A DNA stretch of 64,000 nt, from positions 558,001-622,000 of the forward strand of contig MCGE01000003.1 in NCBI GenBank assembly GCA_002105175.1, read 5' to 3'. The position numbers and the translations under genes were made by a program. Under the pieces are notes generated by a model. It searched no databases, was not told the origin of the DNA, and saw only the letters and a program-made list of their open reading frames with translations. Within the stretch, counting starts at the first letter, position 1; each line of letters begins with the position of its first letter. Positions 48,716 to 62,110 of the stretch are shown piece after piece. Source of the stretch: Absidia repens (taxonomy: Eukaryota > Mucoromycota > Mucoromycetes > Mucorales > Cunninghamellaceae).

Positions 48716-49085
48716 CTACCTTTTTGTCTGTTTTTGTGAATGGTTGTGAATGATATGGTATTTTTAGCTTGTTTATCATTATCTTTTAAGATATTTTATA
48801 TTTTATACATATATTTTGTGTCGTTTTTTGACAAAGAAATAAAATCACAAATTTATGCTGCTACTGTATACATATTTTAGTGCTTTTTTTTTAAAGGGCA
48901 TGAATATCAAGGAAAGGGAAATCTGGGATATATTACGAGTATGGAGTATGTATGGGCAGATATTATTATTTTGAGGATACATTGGCGCGAATGATGTTTT
49001 GGGGTAAATATATGAAGCGCAACCTGGGGATGATGTATTGATGGTTACGTCAAGGAAATGATCTTAATATTGTGCATGTTGGACA

Positions 49086-49146
<61 letters not shown>

Positions 49147-49558
49147 AGAGAGGGTTGTTGCTTCGCTGAATCTAACCAATATATATGTATAGCAACAATA
49201 TCATAAAAAAAAAAGAAGCATGCGCATACACACACAAACACACACTAACAACAATATAGGTAGTACATTATACACAATTATGTATGAAAAATGAGTTTTG
49301 TTTATTGATGGAGAGATAAACTAAAGGATAGTTCGACGAATAATAATAACAATAACAACAACAGTAACAACAACGATAATAATAATAGTAGTAGTAGTAA
49401 TAATAATAATGATGATGATAATGATAATAGCAAGAGAGGGAGACGGATGGACAAAAAGAGGAATAATGTAAATACAACTGATAGAGATGATGGGATGAGC
49501 ATATAAATAACAATTAAGAAAACCTAAAAGATGAGTGTCGGAGGGGTAATAGTATAGC
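48716..49558. other. Convergent 3' region with CA microsatellite
   Basis: Between two genes that converge. It contains the glyoxalase AATAAA near 48839, a (CA)n run at 49088-49140 and trinucleotide runs near 49340-49430 that mirror AAT/AAC repeats. Confidence 0.65.
49088..49140 (+). repeat. (CA)n microsatellite
   Basis: About 26 perfect CA units. Confidence 0.97.
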
Positions 49559-52500
49559 CTATGACTTGATACAGGTGCCCAGTTCAGGAACAGAGCGAAG
49601 TTCACCTTGAGTAGCTGGTGAAGAAGGTTGAGCAATGGGAGATGCAGATGGGGTGACGGGAACGGTGTTTTGTTGTTGACTTGCTATTGTTGTTGTTGCT
49701 GCATTACCTCTGTTATGCGCCATATGCGCCTTGACCAAATGACCAGCCGCAAGAGCTGCGCACAAGGAAAGTTCACCAGCCATGACAGCAGCACAAATAA
49801 TTCGAGCCAGACGTTGTGCATTTTTTCCCGGTTCAGTAGGATGAGGACCACGCACACCAAGCATATCTAGCATTGACTGTTGAGGAGGTAAAATCGTACC
49901 ACCACCAATTGTTCCCACTTCAATACATGGCATCGTACATGAGATGTGTAAGTCTTGATTGTCATTCACCGCCTTCATCAAAGTAATACAGTTGGAGCTT
50001 TCGACATTTTGCGCGGGATCCTGACCAGTTGCCAAATAAATAGCAGTCAAGATATTGGCAGCCTACACACACACAAAAAGAGAGAGACAGAATGGTTTAG
50101 TTAATTACCAATATTTTTCTTTCGTTCTCCAGGTCCTCAAAACAAAACTTACATGAGCGTTAAATCCACCAACGCTTCCCGCCAAGGCTGAACCAATCAA
50201 ATTTTTGCTAATGTTTAATTCCACTAACGCCGCCACCGTTGTCTTGAGCACCTTTTCCACAATAGGGCCAGGAATGACAGCTTCAGCCACCACAGATTTG
50301 CCACGGCCTTCGATCCAGTTTATGGCAGCGGGTTTCTTGTCTGTACAGTAGTTACCAGAGAGTGAGATGATTTGCATATCGCCAAACGTTTCCGACAAAA
50401 CACCGAGCGCCTTTTCACACCCTTTGGAGATCATATTCATACCCATAGCATCCCCAGTGGTGGTGGAAAATCGAATAAAGACCAGCTTGCCAGCGAGAGC
50501 CACCTTCATTTTGCGTAATCGAGCGAAGCGGGAGGTCGAATTGAATGCATCGGTCAACATAGCGTTCCCTTCTTGTTCAATCCACCGTTTACATTCAGCT
50601 GCACGTATCACGGTTGGGAATTCCACACATGGCCCACGGGTCATACCATCTGCCGTCACCACCGTCGAAGCGCCACCACCAGCATTGATTGCCTTACAGC
50701 CACGTGCCGTCGATGCTACCAAACAGCCCTCGGTTGTTGCCATAGGAATATGGACGTGCACATCGTCAATGTTCATAGGCCCAGCAATACCAACAGGCAA
50801 CGGCATGTACCCAATCACGTTTTCACAGCAGGCACCCATCACCTTGTCATAATGATAATTTTCCAACGGCAGCGCACTATGTTCCAGCGTTTTTGTCACC
50901 GACGCACGAGAAATCAACGCACGACGAATCCCCACGGCACGTTCAAGATCACCCAATGTCTTTTCCAAAGCATACGGAGCCATCTTGCCAGCTTGCACCA
51001 AACGAATGACTTCTTCATCTAACAATTCATCTGGTGTTTGCATCAACGAGACACATGTTTCCAAAGATCGAATTTCAGTTGATTGTTGATGATGTTGGTG
51101 TTTTGATTTGCGAAGGCGACTTTGTTTCTTGTTGATAATAGGTTCCGTGGGTTGAATATCAGATGGTGCTGTGGCACTGAGTTGATGGGGTTTGGTTGTT
51201 GCCGATAACGACGATGACGGTTCTATCAGTTGTTTTGGTTGTTTTGCGACGTTGAAGAGGTATGTATTGAGGAAAAGCGAGACGAATAAGGCCACAGTAA
51301 GCCATTTGCTAATGACGGGGTGTTGGATATAGACGTCATAAATACCAAACAAGGAGGCTAAGGGTTCAGCAATTGCGTTAGGGACAATATTCCATCCAGA
51401 TTTCACCACATGGAAGATAAGAGGGGGAGAGACTTCAACAATCAAAGTAGGCAGAGTGGCAGCATCAGAGAGAGCAGTGCGCTTGTATTGATCCAGGACT
51501 TGATCCAACACTTCAGAAATACCAGTATGCGTAATGTCAACTTGAGGGCCCGATTCAAATGTGGAACAGATATTGAATAAATGCATCACTACAAATCCGA
51601 CAATCTAGAACAGCATATTCAGTCGATGATTCAATATTATATTTTTTGAAGAGGGAGATTTCTTACCAATAATAGCTTGATACGACCAATGATAGGATCA
51701 TCAGACTTGTTGCTGCTGTTGCTTGTGACCACATCATTGTTGCTGAAAGCTTTCACCATAGTTCGACCAATCAATCTTGTTTTTGTTGGCATTGCCGATG
51801 AATTTGTTGAAGTAGGTGAGGTAGGTGTTGTTGTTGCTGATTTATCCCATTTCGTTGATTCTGCTGATGTGCTACTAATTTCGCGGATTCTTCCAAGCTA
51901 AAAAAAAAAAAAAAAGAGGTTAAGCCATATCGAGATCCAATCATTTAAAAGTTTTATTTTTACCTCCAATTTCAAGGCCAGAACAGCGGTATACCAAGTA
52001 AACATGAAGAAGAGATCGAAGGCCAATAGGATAGCACTTAATAGACAGAATTCACGAAGACCTCCAATTCCAGACTTAGCACCGAGGCAGAGGACAGTAA
52101 TTTCAATACAACAATCGCGAGATAAGGGGAGAGCCACCGCATCCACTGCATTCAAGACTGTTTGCCGAATATCCTGTTTTGAAATGGATGATTTCTTGCT
52201 GGCCTGCAAAACGCTTTTTGTGAGCTTGTAATGGCGTTCGAATCCAATCGTGACAACAAGGAATGGAAGTGCTTCACTATACATAAAATAAAATTAGAAA
52301 AAGACAAAGATTAGTTGGTTTTTTTTCTTTTCATGGCCAATATTAAGCAAGTCAAGGATTTAATGGAGTAACTTACGCTAAAATGGTGGCATGTACATCT
52401 ACGCCAAGCATATGCACAGTTAAGAATCCAAGCATGAAAGAGAACATACCATTCACTATGACAGCAGTAGCCAAAGTATATCTTGACCCCATAGAACGCA

Positions 52501-53446
52501 TATTGACATATAACGAAATGATTGTTGAGAAAGCCATGACATAACCAACCAAAACCACAATAATATCCACATTGTCAGCCACCTTTAAAAAAGTAAAAGG
52601 GAAGAATAAATAAGTCTGCCTGACCCTTTTTCCAATACCACATATTTTTTTTTAAAGAAAACTTACATGAATGAGGTCCTTCAAGTGGAATACGATATTT
52701 CTTGACAAGATGAATAACCAGACCAATACATTATCATGAGCGCCAGAAGCATTGATGGAAGAGACCAAGTCAGTTGAAGGTAATGTTGCCACCTTATGTT
52801 CCCAAACATCAGCCAAATTTTTGCGGAAGGCCGAAGAGGTATTGAAGACATAAGACAGTAAAAGATCATTGGATTGTTGTAACAAAACTGGTTTGACAGA
52901 CATGCAAGTAGAAGTACTAGCATCAGCACCATCATCGGTAGTAACGATTGATTGGGGTTGTTCTTTGTAACACAAATCATGTTGATATTTGAATTGTTTA
53001 GCGCTGGTATCGGGGACATAAATATCGTTTTCAATCAAATGTTGGAATTTTTGGATAGCAGCCGAATTCACTAACACATCATCACGATGTTGCTGTTGAG
53101 GATCAGAGACAATGATTTGCTTGATGTTGATCTTGACAGGCGAAGAGGAGAAGAGTGAATCATCAGTGGTGGCAGCATCGAGAGGCAAAGACTGAAATGG
53201 TTGACCATCGATAGAGTAGACAATGGCGGGTGAGAGTCGAGTTGTGGTTGTTGCAGTGCCAATAAACAATTCAGAAGTTCGAGCGAGGTTAAAGAGATAA
53301 AAGTAGGCGAAGGAAGCTGCCATCAAAATAACAACAATCATTTCAATCGGATGACGAGCTGCCACTTTGGACACCTTGTGGATACCCTTTCCTAAAAAGG
53401 CCGAATAGGATCTGGACCCACCCGGTCTTCTTGATAATAATGACAT
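49559..53446 (-). CDS. HMG1: HMG-CoA reductase
   Basis: Rate-limiting enzyme of the mevalonate pathway (HMG-CoA to mevalonate, NADPH), leading to ergosterol and, in this group of fungi, also to carotenoid- and trisporoid-type terpenoids. Starts [20 protein letters not shown]. The N-terminal membrane part begins with one helix ([20 protein letters not shown]), continues with a lumenal loop and then the sterol-sensing-type helices spread over small exons at about 52.6-51.7 kb. The catalytic domain, mostly in the 51.6-50.1 kb exon, has [49 protein letters not shown], and in the last exon [40 protein letters not shown] and the catalytic His region [10 protein letters not shown]. The last 60 residues are a low-complexity tail. 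Six or more exons, stop at 49559. Confidence 0.95.
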
Positions 53447-54205
53447 TGCAGTGATGTAGGAGTTTTTTTTTTCTATGATCGTGAACTAGACAAACACACC
53501 ACGCACGAAAAAAGAAGGGATGAGGAGGGAGAATCAGAAGAAGAAAAAGAAGAAAAATAGGAAGGAAAAAAAAAAAGGAAGTGGCAACTCTGACTGAGAC
53601 AAGAGCGCGCCTTTAAATACATTTTTTTTTATCACCACAATTAAGCTTAGCCAATCAGATTCACAGAATTGCAAAAACAACGAAAAAAAAAATACGTAAA
53701 ATAGTATAATACATATCGTCAAGGAAGGAGGGGTGTAAAGAATGAGAATATACCAAGCGTACTGTACAGTTCCTGTACTAACCATAAACCAGAAAACAAA
53801 AACCTCAAACTAGAAAAAAATTTAGGGGTCACTACATATAATGCGACTTCACACAAAGAAAAATAAATCGCTTTGCATTTCCGTATCCTTCGGACCGTAT
53901 ATTTGGGAAGAGGGGAATATTTGCCCCTAAATATTCCATGTCGCAAACGATTAAAAAGATAACACCAAACCATTACACCAAAAAAATAAAAAGGGAGGAG
54001 GGGCGGATTGAGGGCTGTCAAGGTTTACAATCTCCTGTCAACAATAGGGATCTAAATCGATCGTAGTATCACTCCCTAAACTCTAAATACCAGCCGAGAC
54101 ACAATAACACAAAAAAAAGCTCTATTTATTGATAAGAACTAACTAAACTATTAATAATGATCTATTTCTAAAACACTAAAAGTAATATACTAATACATAA
54201 TAAAT
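53447..54205. promoter_or_regulatory. HMG-CoA reductase upstream region
   Basis: About 760 bases between the reductase start and the end of the upstream phospholipase gene on the same strand. Long A-tracts and one CAAT-like element (CCAATCAGATTCACAG near 53652) are present. No sterol-regulatory element was recognised by eye. Confidence 0.4.
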
Positions 54206-56592
54206 CTATGTAAACACCGTAGGAGGAACTGCATCTTGGACTAAACTTGCCGTCATATTCTCTTGAACAAGGTATTGAGTGGGAAAAATAACCAAGTGAC
54301 CACGGATCTTCCTCAATTGTTCCACAACATCGTCATAATTCACCTTCCATGGCTTTGCTACATGACCAGGAGGTACATGGGTGGGATCAGACACGAATCG
54401 TCGTTGGGCATTAAATGTCAGCACTATGCGCACAAAAAGTCAAACTAGAGTTAATCTTTTTTTTTTCTGTTCTTGATGTCCTTCCCCCTTGTTTTATTTA
54501 TTTATTTATACCTGAGTCATCTGGTACGCAATGGAAGACATTTCGATATATTTGAGTATTGGTATCGGCGGTCTGCCTCCACACATGATCATAAAAAATA
54601 TCGGACAATGGATCCATGACCAAATTGTCCGCTTCCAATTTCGAATATCCGTGCTTTGCATAAATGTTGTTGTTGTTGATATTGCTGGTGTTGTTTTGAT
54701 GACTCTCTGACTCGGACAAAAGACCCAAATGTTCCTTAAAAAGATGCATACGCAAAGTCAATGCAAATCGTGAAGCTTGATACTATTTTTTTTAAAAAAA
54801 AAAAGAGAAGATATTGGTGAGATAATAAGGTTTGTGCTCCTCCCTCTCCTCATCCGGCGTATGCTAATTTTTCTTATACACGTACCTCATTTCCATTCAT
54901 TTTAGAATTCACCATGTCTGTGTCTTCAATCACAACAGCAATTTCAGAATCACGATTGCCTAGCTGAGATCTAGAAGAGTGGAGTAAGTGGAAGAAGCTC
55001 TTTTTGTTTTTGTTTTGGTTACCTATCATTAATATTTGCTAAAAAAAAAAAAAAAAAAAATTATGTTTTGATTAGTAATCGATAAAAAATTGGTATATCA
55101 TGTTTTGTTTTCTGTTGTACCGGAACCACAAATCACCGTCTTGTCGTCGATGACCATCAGCTTGGAGTGAATATAAACCTGTTCAGTCACCAATTCTAAT
55201 ATCCGACTATCGCTTACTGTATTCAATTGTTGTTCGTCATTATCTAACCTTGACCTTTGTCGATGATGGTAAAAGGAGGAAGGAGAGAAGGAGGACGGTA
55301 GTTTATTGGCCATATCATCATCCACTGCATGGCGTATTTTTGACTTTCCCAATTTCGAGTAGGAGCCACTGTTGCCATTATTTCCCCCATGGAAATTATA
55401 GTCCACTGACCTTTTTCCTGTTGATGCATTCGTTCCACTTTCCTCGTCGTCCATTGTAGATATAGGAGATGTCGATTGGTACATGACATCATTTGCTCCA
55501 CTGCGATTTTTCTTGATCTGGCCCCAATTCCGTAAACTGTAAAAACCAATATAGTCCTCTGCAGGTATGTTTTCTTGATGGAGTTTTTCCAGGATTGAGT
55601 TGCCACCACGAGAAATAGACATGTATTGATAATGAGCCACCGACCTAAATAAATAAAACAAATTCAATTATAAATGTCATCCGTATATATCTACCCTCTT
55701 GTTCTTTTTTTTTTTTTTACTCCATGGAATTGATATTACCTTAGTGGCATGGATCGACGGTCTGCACTAGCAAAATCTCCTTCAAATCCAGGAGCGCATG
55801 GAATCACTACAATGATCTTGAATTTTTGTTTTTCGTAGTAGGCGCGCTTGATCCTATCGACAATAGCCTATAATATAGTTACGAAACATGCGGTCGATAT
55901 AAAAAGTGGGTTTTAAAGAAAAAATAAATAAACAATCACTTACCTCACCAATCTTGTTTTTGATCAATTTGTCCCCCGCATGAGTGGCAGTAACTAAAAT
56001 GCATGAATTAATGGACAATGTTGATTGCATCACTATACCCCGATCCAGGTTTTTTCTTGTACTTACTAAAAAACTGGTTTTCGATATATATAAAGTGTTT
56101 CGCCGTTGATATGCATTCCATGTATGCGTTGTATATCGAATACTATAGCGTGTTTTAAGAATAAATAAAAATGAAGTAACGATGGATTAGTAGGAAGACA
56201 TCGTAATACTAACATCTCTTTTTATATCTGTATCATACTTCACGCTTAATTCCTAAACTCCATTCGGCACTACTTCGGATCACTTGCACTCGGCAAGTCC
56301 CACGAAACTTCTTTTCGTCATGGGGAGCTACATATTCACCTTTAGGTAATAAGAAGGGGATATCGTCCTTGTCTTTGGCATGGGTTGACTTGATATAATT
56401 CCAACGTTGAATAAAGTGTCTAGAAATATCTTTAGCTGGGGGTCCAACCTGTTCAAAAGATTCAATTGTGAGATTTGCATTTCTGTAAATTCTTATTTTT
56501 CTCATCCCACTTACCATTACTGTGTGAATATCATGCCAGGGCATTCTTGGAGCAGATTGTCTATCTATGGTTTCTTTATTATATTGGCTGAC

Positions 56593-56636
<44 letters not shown>

Positions 56637-59600
56637 TAAACAGCTTCATCACGCATATCCACTTTTCCATAATATGCTGTTACCTTTAAAAAAGTCCTTG
56701 ATCCTTGGGTTTGAATAATCTTGACCGGGAAATATTTCCGAAGATTCATCACCAGGAGAGTAATCCGTCAGACTGTGAAAATGCGTATCATAACGGCTAG
56801 AATAAAAAGAAACAACTGCATTAATTAATATCATAATCGGAAAAACAAATAGACAGGTATCAGGGAAACACTTTACCCAAAACAGAGATCTAGCCCGCCA
56901 ATAAAAGCTAATCGGCTGTCAACAACCAGAATTTTCTATATGAAGGTGAGGAACAGTATCAAGAACATACTAATTTTTTTTTCTTACTTCATGATGTGCC
57001 CAAAGAGGAGAGGTAATGTCGGCGTGGCGCAACACTGTATTGGGTAAAAGGGTCATCCATTAGCATATCACTTTACTTTACTTTTCCTAATATCTACCTT
57101 TGATGTTTTTATGAATATTTTGAAGCCAGTCGCGAGTATGTTGAGAATCCAAAGGGAGCGCCACAGGCATGTTCTTGTAAATTACCACATATATAACTAC
57201 ACCTTCCATAGCTTTACGTTTCAACAATCTATCAAGCCGATATTCTTCATTGCCTTTTGGAGGTCGTCGTAAGTACTGCGCACAACAAATATATGTATAT
57301 AAAGAGGTGAGTGTAATGATCAAGCACCATATACTATATACAATTTGATCCTTACCAATTCAGGGCTCTATCGTAAGAATTATATCATAACCAAATATGC
57401 AAATAAGTCATTTGATACTTTTTTCTATGGTTTAATTGTTCATTACCAGCCACCAGTCTTCTATATATATTTCAGATTTTGCGGAGAGAAGAGCTTCTGC
57501 CACAGATTCAAAATATTCTATGAGAAAACCACACATACACACATAAAAAAGAAACTGGTCAATCGTGGTTCATCTTTTTTTTTTTTTTTTTTTTTTTGTA
57601 CCATGACTATCCACAAACCACTTTGCCTTTGTATGTTGTCGAATAGGTGCAAACGATCCAAATCGATGGTTTCTAACCCAAGGGCTTTGATTTTTGATAG
57701 TGTTCAAGCATTCAATCCATTCATCCAAGTGTCGAATTGTGGGGACTCTGATTTCGATGCGTCGTGTGCTGTTCGATAATGTGATGTGTGTCTGTTGGTG
57801 AGGTGCAAACGACCCATGACCTGGATGTATTTTAAAATGCCGATCAAAAAGAAAAACTTCAGACGGAGAGCTTGACCCAATATCTTTGCAAAAAGCGATG
57901 TAACTATATTTTAAAAAGAAGACGCTTGAGTATGATCTCGCTCCCGCCCACTCCTCCACATTTCCTTTTTTGTTTAAGCAGTGACTTACGAATCCCGTAA
58001 TAATATCCATTCCTTGGACCAATGATTCATCCAACGAAAAGCTTTTGAAAGCTTCAATGAGGTGGGGTTGATTTTGTGTTCCAGATATCCTTCTTTGCCT
58101 TTCCACCCCATATCTTTGACAATACTAAGAGCACCTATTTCCAAGAATTCACATAGATCGTAGTTGACCGCCAATCGTGAGCCATGCACTAGTTCTTTGA
58201 GATAATGTTCCAATGCACCACGTCGTTTGATTGTCACTTCTGCTGTGGATAAATCATTGTAGTCTTCTACGCCACGTGTGATACGCATGGATGCCAGTGC
58301 CGCGTTACAGAGATGTGCCAGCTGGCTTGGAAACGACGGTGGGACTTGTAAATGACTACCAATGCTTGCAGCCTTGAATTTGAGCGTCAAATGGAGGTTG
58401 TAGAATTCGATAATAGTACGCCTGATTACCCATCTGATGTCACCATAATGCAATTCGATCCAGAACGTCAGTAATCTTTTGGCACCTGCATCGATATCCG
58501 CATCTGTAATGGATACTTGTAACACATCAAAGAGAATAGGTGGCTACAATAATCAAATAAATACTTATAATGAGTGGGAGGAGAAAGGGCTCATATCATC
58601 CTAGTAAAAAAATCATAAACTTACAGGTCGGCGTCCATTTTCGTCACGAGACAAAAAAGCAAAATGAAGAACTGTAAATACAGGAGGATAATAGGGTGCC
58701 AGCGGATACTTTGTCCACATATGAGGAGCTGCGTTTGACCTCCGTTGAGCTGCAAGACTGTTGATTATTTTGACCTTTTGGATAGTTTTCCCCCACTGTG
58801 CGCGAGCTGTCTTCCTATCATCTGATATGGCATAACATGAATAAGTTAGTCATTATCGTTTTCTTCTCCTTTTGTATTACACATACCTTGTTGATCAGCA
58901 TCCTCATCACGAGCGATGCCAGTGATTGGTCGAGATGTTTGAATACAATTGGGCTGTGGATCTGGTGACACCTTATTTCTGCCATGACTTGAAGACGTGA
59001 AAGACTCTTCATGCAATAAGGATCGAGGAGGGTTTTCCGATGATGTCAATTGGGTACCAGCGTTTTGATGTTGATGGTGCTGCTGCTGTTGTGACGATGT
59101 TTGCCTCTTGTTAACGTTGCTGTTGTTTTTGTCTTCATGATAATAGTTGTCGTTATCAGGTTCAAAGGGATGTTCAAAGTAGATTTGTTTGGGTTCGGAC
59201 ATCTTTGCTGCTCGTGCGTTTTCATGAACCACTTCGTCAATTGAGGGTAAATGATCATCCACCATGGGAGGCATAGCAAACGCCATCAATAACTGTTGTT
59301 CATGTTCTGTTGGTTCTTGACTGGTGGTGCTACGAACGTTATGACTTGGAATACCTTCTTCACGTTGTATAGTAACCGACATACGCTTAATCAAAGAATA
59401 CCACCGTCTTGTCAAATATGGGGTGTCATTGTCTTCGTCTTCGTCTCGACTATCTGTTGGTGTTTCCAATCGTAACTGACGACTGCCGATGTCATCAATT
59501 CCTGCGTAATTGCTGCAACTAGTGTTTTTTCCATTGGTTGTAAAATGATGCCGTCCCTGAACAAAATTAAGTCTGAGCATAAAGTTTCGATGATCGCTTT

Positions 59601-59688
59601 CCTGTTCCAGAGATACTGATCTCCAATGTCGTCCATGTTCTAATTGCTCGATGAAGAATTCCACATTGTCTGCAATCGGGTTTGACAT
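54206..59688 (-). CDS. Phospholipase D with PX and PH domains (Spo14/PLD1 type)
   Basis: Hydrolyses phosphatidylcholine to phosphatidic acid; the fungal orthologue Spo14 serves membrane formation in sporulation. The N-terminal 280 residues are disordered (starting MSNPIADNVEFFIEQLEHGR). The PX domain (IELHYGDIRWVIRRTIIEFY, LQVPPSFPSQ) and the PH domain (GYLEHKINPTSLKLSKAF, WILLRDSYIAFCKDIGSSSP, IRHLDEWIECLNTI) follow. The first HKD motif is HEKILVVD within HHEKILVVDSRLAFIGGLDL, split by an intron after HHE; the second is HSKLMVIDDKTVICGSG. Between them is a Ser/Gly-rich insert (near 55240-55480). At least 14 exons; the tail ends near VLTFNAQRRFVSD, DAVPPTVFT. TTG codons upstream of the ATG at 59688 are not counted as starts. 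Both catalytic motifs are intact. Confidence 0.9.
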
Positions 59689-60889
59689 TACCAAGACACG
59701 TAGAAGATAAAGAGAATAAATAAGTGAGAGTAAATATTTGTGTATGGTATATATGGTATATATGGTACAAGAAAAGAAAAAAGAAATAAAAATACACTCT
59801 TCCCGCCCCTTATATCTCGCATATCTCCAATATTGAATCCCCGCTTACACGCATCTAGCAAGTGATTACTGTGTTTTTAAGTTTCAATTGAGAGGGGACA
59901 ATGGACACTGAAAATTAAGACGTAGACGGATTTATTTTTAGACGCTCAGAATAAAACAAATGGAAATGAAAGCTGCAAAACTATCTCCAGGAATTTACTT
60001 AGCTATCGTGTATTTAAGCGTTTCCAAATAATGTGATCCTAATAGAAACACGAATGGTAGATACTGGAATGAAACCCAGTTACAATATATTTTTAGCTGC
60101 AAAAATTGCCAAGAAATTTCATGCTATTATGTTGATAATGGTGATCGATTCTCTCATTGGTTCACATAGTACTGTACGTCTATCACCTTTTTTATTCTAC
60201 TAGTTGACAAATTACGTTGGATCAGTTTTCATGACATTTTGCGCTGGCAGCTTTTTCAAGCAGATACATTTATCAAACTTGTACCATCAACAACATTTAT
60301 CCCTTTATTGAAGAAGACCATGATCTAAGATAGTCATCCATTTACTGTATAGCTTTGAAATATTAATGTATTCCTCCACTCATATCATCGTATTAATGTC
60401 GACGTTACTAATTTTTCCTTTTCCTGTCACCACGACCAACGCTTTTTAGACACACTGTAATTAGCATATATTATGCATTCCAATGCTACTCTACATAGTG
60501 CGAAATGCAGAGGTAAAATACACTGTAGAATTATTATTTTTTAAACCAATAGCATTTTTATCGAACTTGACGTCTATGATTTTTGCTTTATCGGTCCACT
60601 GATCTTTCTAGATCAATATCACCACAATTTCCTTTTTCCTATTGAGTCACCAGTATTTAACCCCACCCCAGAATAATTTGCATTAAGCTAATCCCACCAT
60701 TTCTGCTTTATATAATCCACTCAATTGAGAAATTCAAAGGAGACAGATAACAAAATATTCTGTAGTAGCTCTTTTTTTACACAATCACATGCCTTTTCTT
60801 CCTACGCCGAAATACACACACGCTGAATTTTACTCAAGTCCACTCAACGAGACAATAAAATCCCTGAAAGAGATCAACGGTAAATAGAC
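59689..60889. other. Upstream of the phospholipase D gene; no other gene seen
   Basis: AT-rich with repeated TATGGTATA (near 59745-59768). No coding feature is supported. Confidence 0.55.
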
Positions 60890-61390
60890 AAGACATGTTT
60901 AATTCAGATATGCATACAGTATAAACTATGACAGCTAACATTAACCTAAGCTAATGACACTATTCTACAAAGAAGGCTAATCTAGTGGAAGTTCGAAATC
61001 ACGAATCCAAAATGAAAGGGTTTCCCCACGATATTTGTTTTGCATTTTTGAAAATGCCTCTAATTCAAATTCTAACACCAATCCTAGATCACCAGTATCC
61101 CGATTAACCTTGCCATTATATCAATCAGATTTTCATGAAGTAAAAAAAGGAAAAGGAAAGGAAAAAAATTGAAGCATGAAAAAAAAAAAAAAAATAGAAA
61201 TCATGTGTGCGGAGCCTAAATTGATTTTTTTACATCTAAACGCTATCGTATATTTTTTCAACGCACAAAGACTACCCATTGACGACGGGCTGAGCACGAC
61301 GGTTGGACCCCAAGGACCTGCCCACCATGGTGCGCAATGGTGGAGGCTTTAATACGTCCTATCAAAAACCCACACTTCAATAGAAGTCCT
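60890..61390 (+). repeat. Dispersed repeat, copy H (long form)
   Basis: Partner of copy A over about 500 bases. Core near 61009-61030 (AATGAAAGGGTTTCCCCACG), followed by ATTTGTTTTGCATTTTTGAA, CCTCTAATTCAAATTCTAAC, CCTAGATCACCAGTATC, a purine-rich stretch, TGTGCGGAGCCTAAA, and TGGTGGAGGCTTTAAT near 61339-61355. The right end, CCCACACTTCAATAG, matches copy A near 880-893. Confidence 0.78.
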
Positions 61391-62110
61391 TTTGAAGCTC
61401 TCAAACACCGCATTTATCGTTTCTTTTGGTGGTGGTGTTGTTGTCCTTCTGCCATGATGACTGATCTCTCTCTTTCCAGCTTCCTTTTCTTTTCATATGA
61501 TATTGACATGAATGAAGGACTAAACTCTGAATCTGTCTTACCCTAAAATATCTACTTGGCATTCCCGCCTCCGTTCCCTCCAGCAGCATAGGCCTACTAC
61601 TTTTCTGGGCCACTCTTTCAGCTGAATCTGTACCTGCCACAAATGTAGTGAATATTGCAGTTTCATTATTAATTAATGTAAGTTGTTTAAAGACAAATAC
61701 ATATCAACATTTAAAAAAATGAGTGCTAGCAGACTTCTTCTATTTTTCCAATTATTTCATCCTTGTCTCAATGTTATTTTATGATCGTCTTAATTTATTT
61801 TTGTTCGATGTTCTAAATTATTTCTTGACCATCCCCACTTTATTTTTTACTCGTCCTGTTTTATTTTTTCCCCCATCAGCAGAGAGAGTAGAGGGACGAA
61901 AATCCCTTTGTTTTCAATAAATCATACCATATTGTGCAACTCTTTAATCCAAAGACGGGAACCATGACCGGCGGGATTTAAAATTGAAGATAAAGCTTTT
62001 CTGCTGAGCCTGTCCGTTCAACCGTAGTGGTCTCCTTTTCTTCCTTTCCTTTTTTTTTTTTTTTTTCTTTTTTTCTTTTTTTCTTTTTTGTCACGATATC
62101 AACCTCCAGC
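61391..62110. promoter_or_regulatory. CaMK-type kinase upstream region
   Basis: The 720 bases before the kinase start include a long pyrimidine tract (CTTTTCTTCC, T-runs, TTTTTTCTTTTTTC at about 62030-62090) directly ahead of the ATG. No factor site was identified. Confidence 0.4.
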
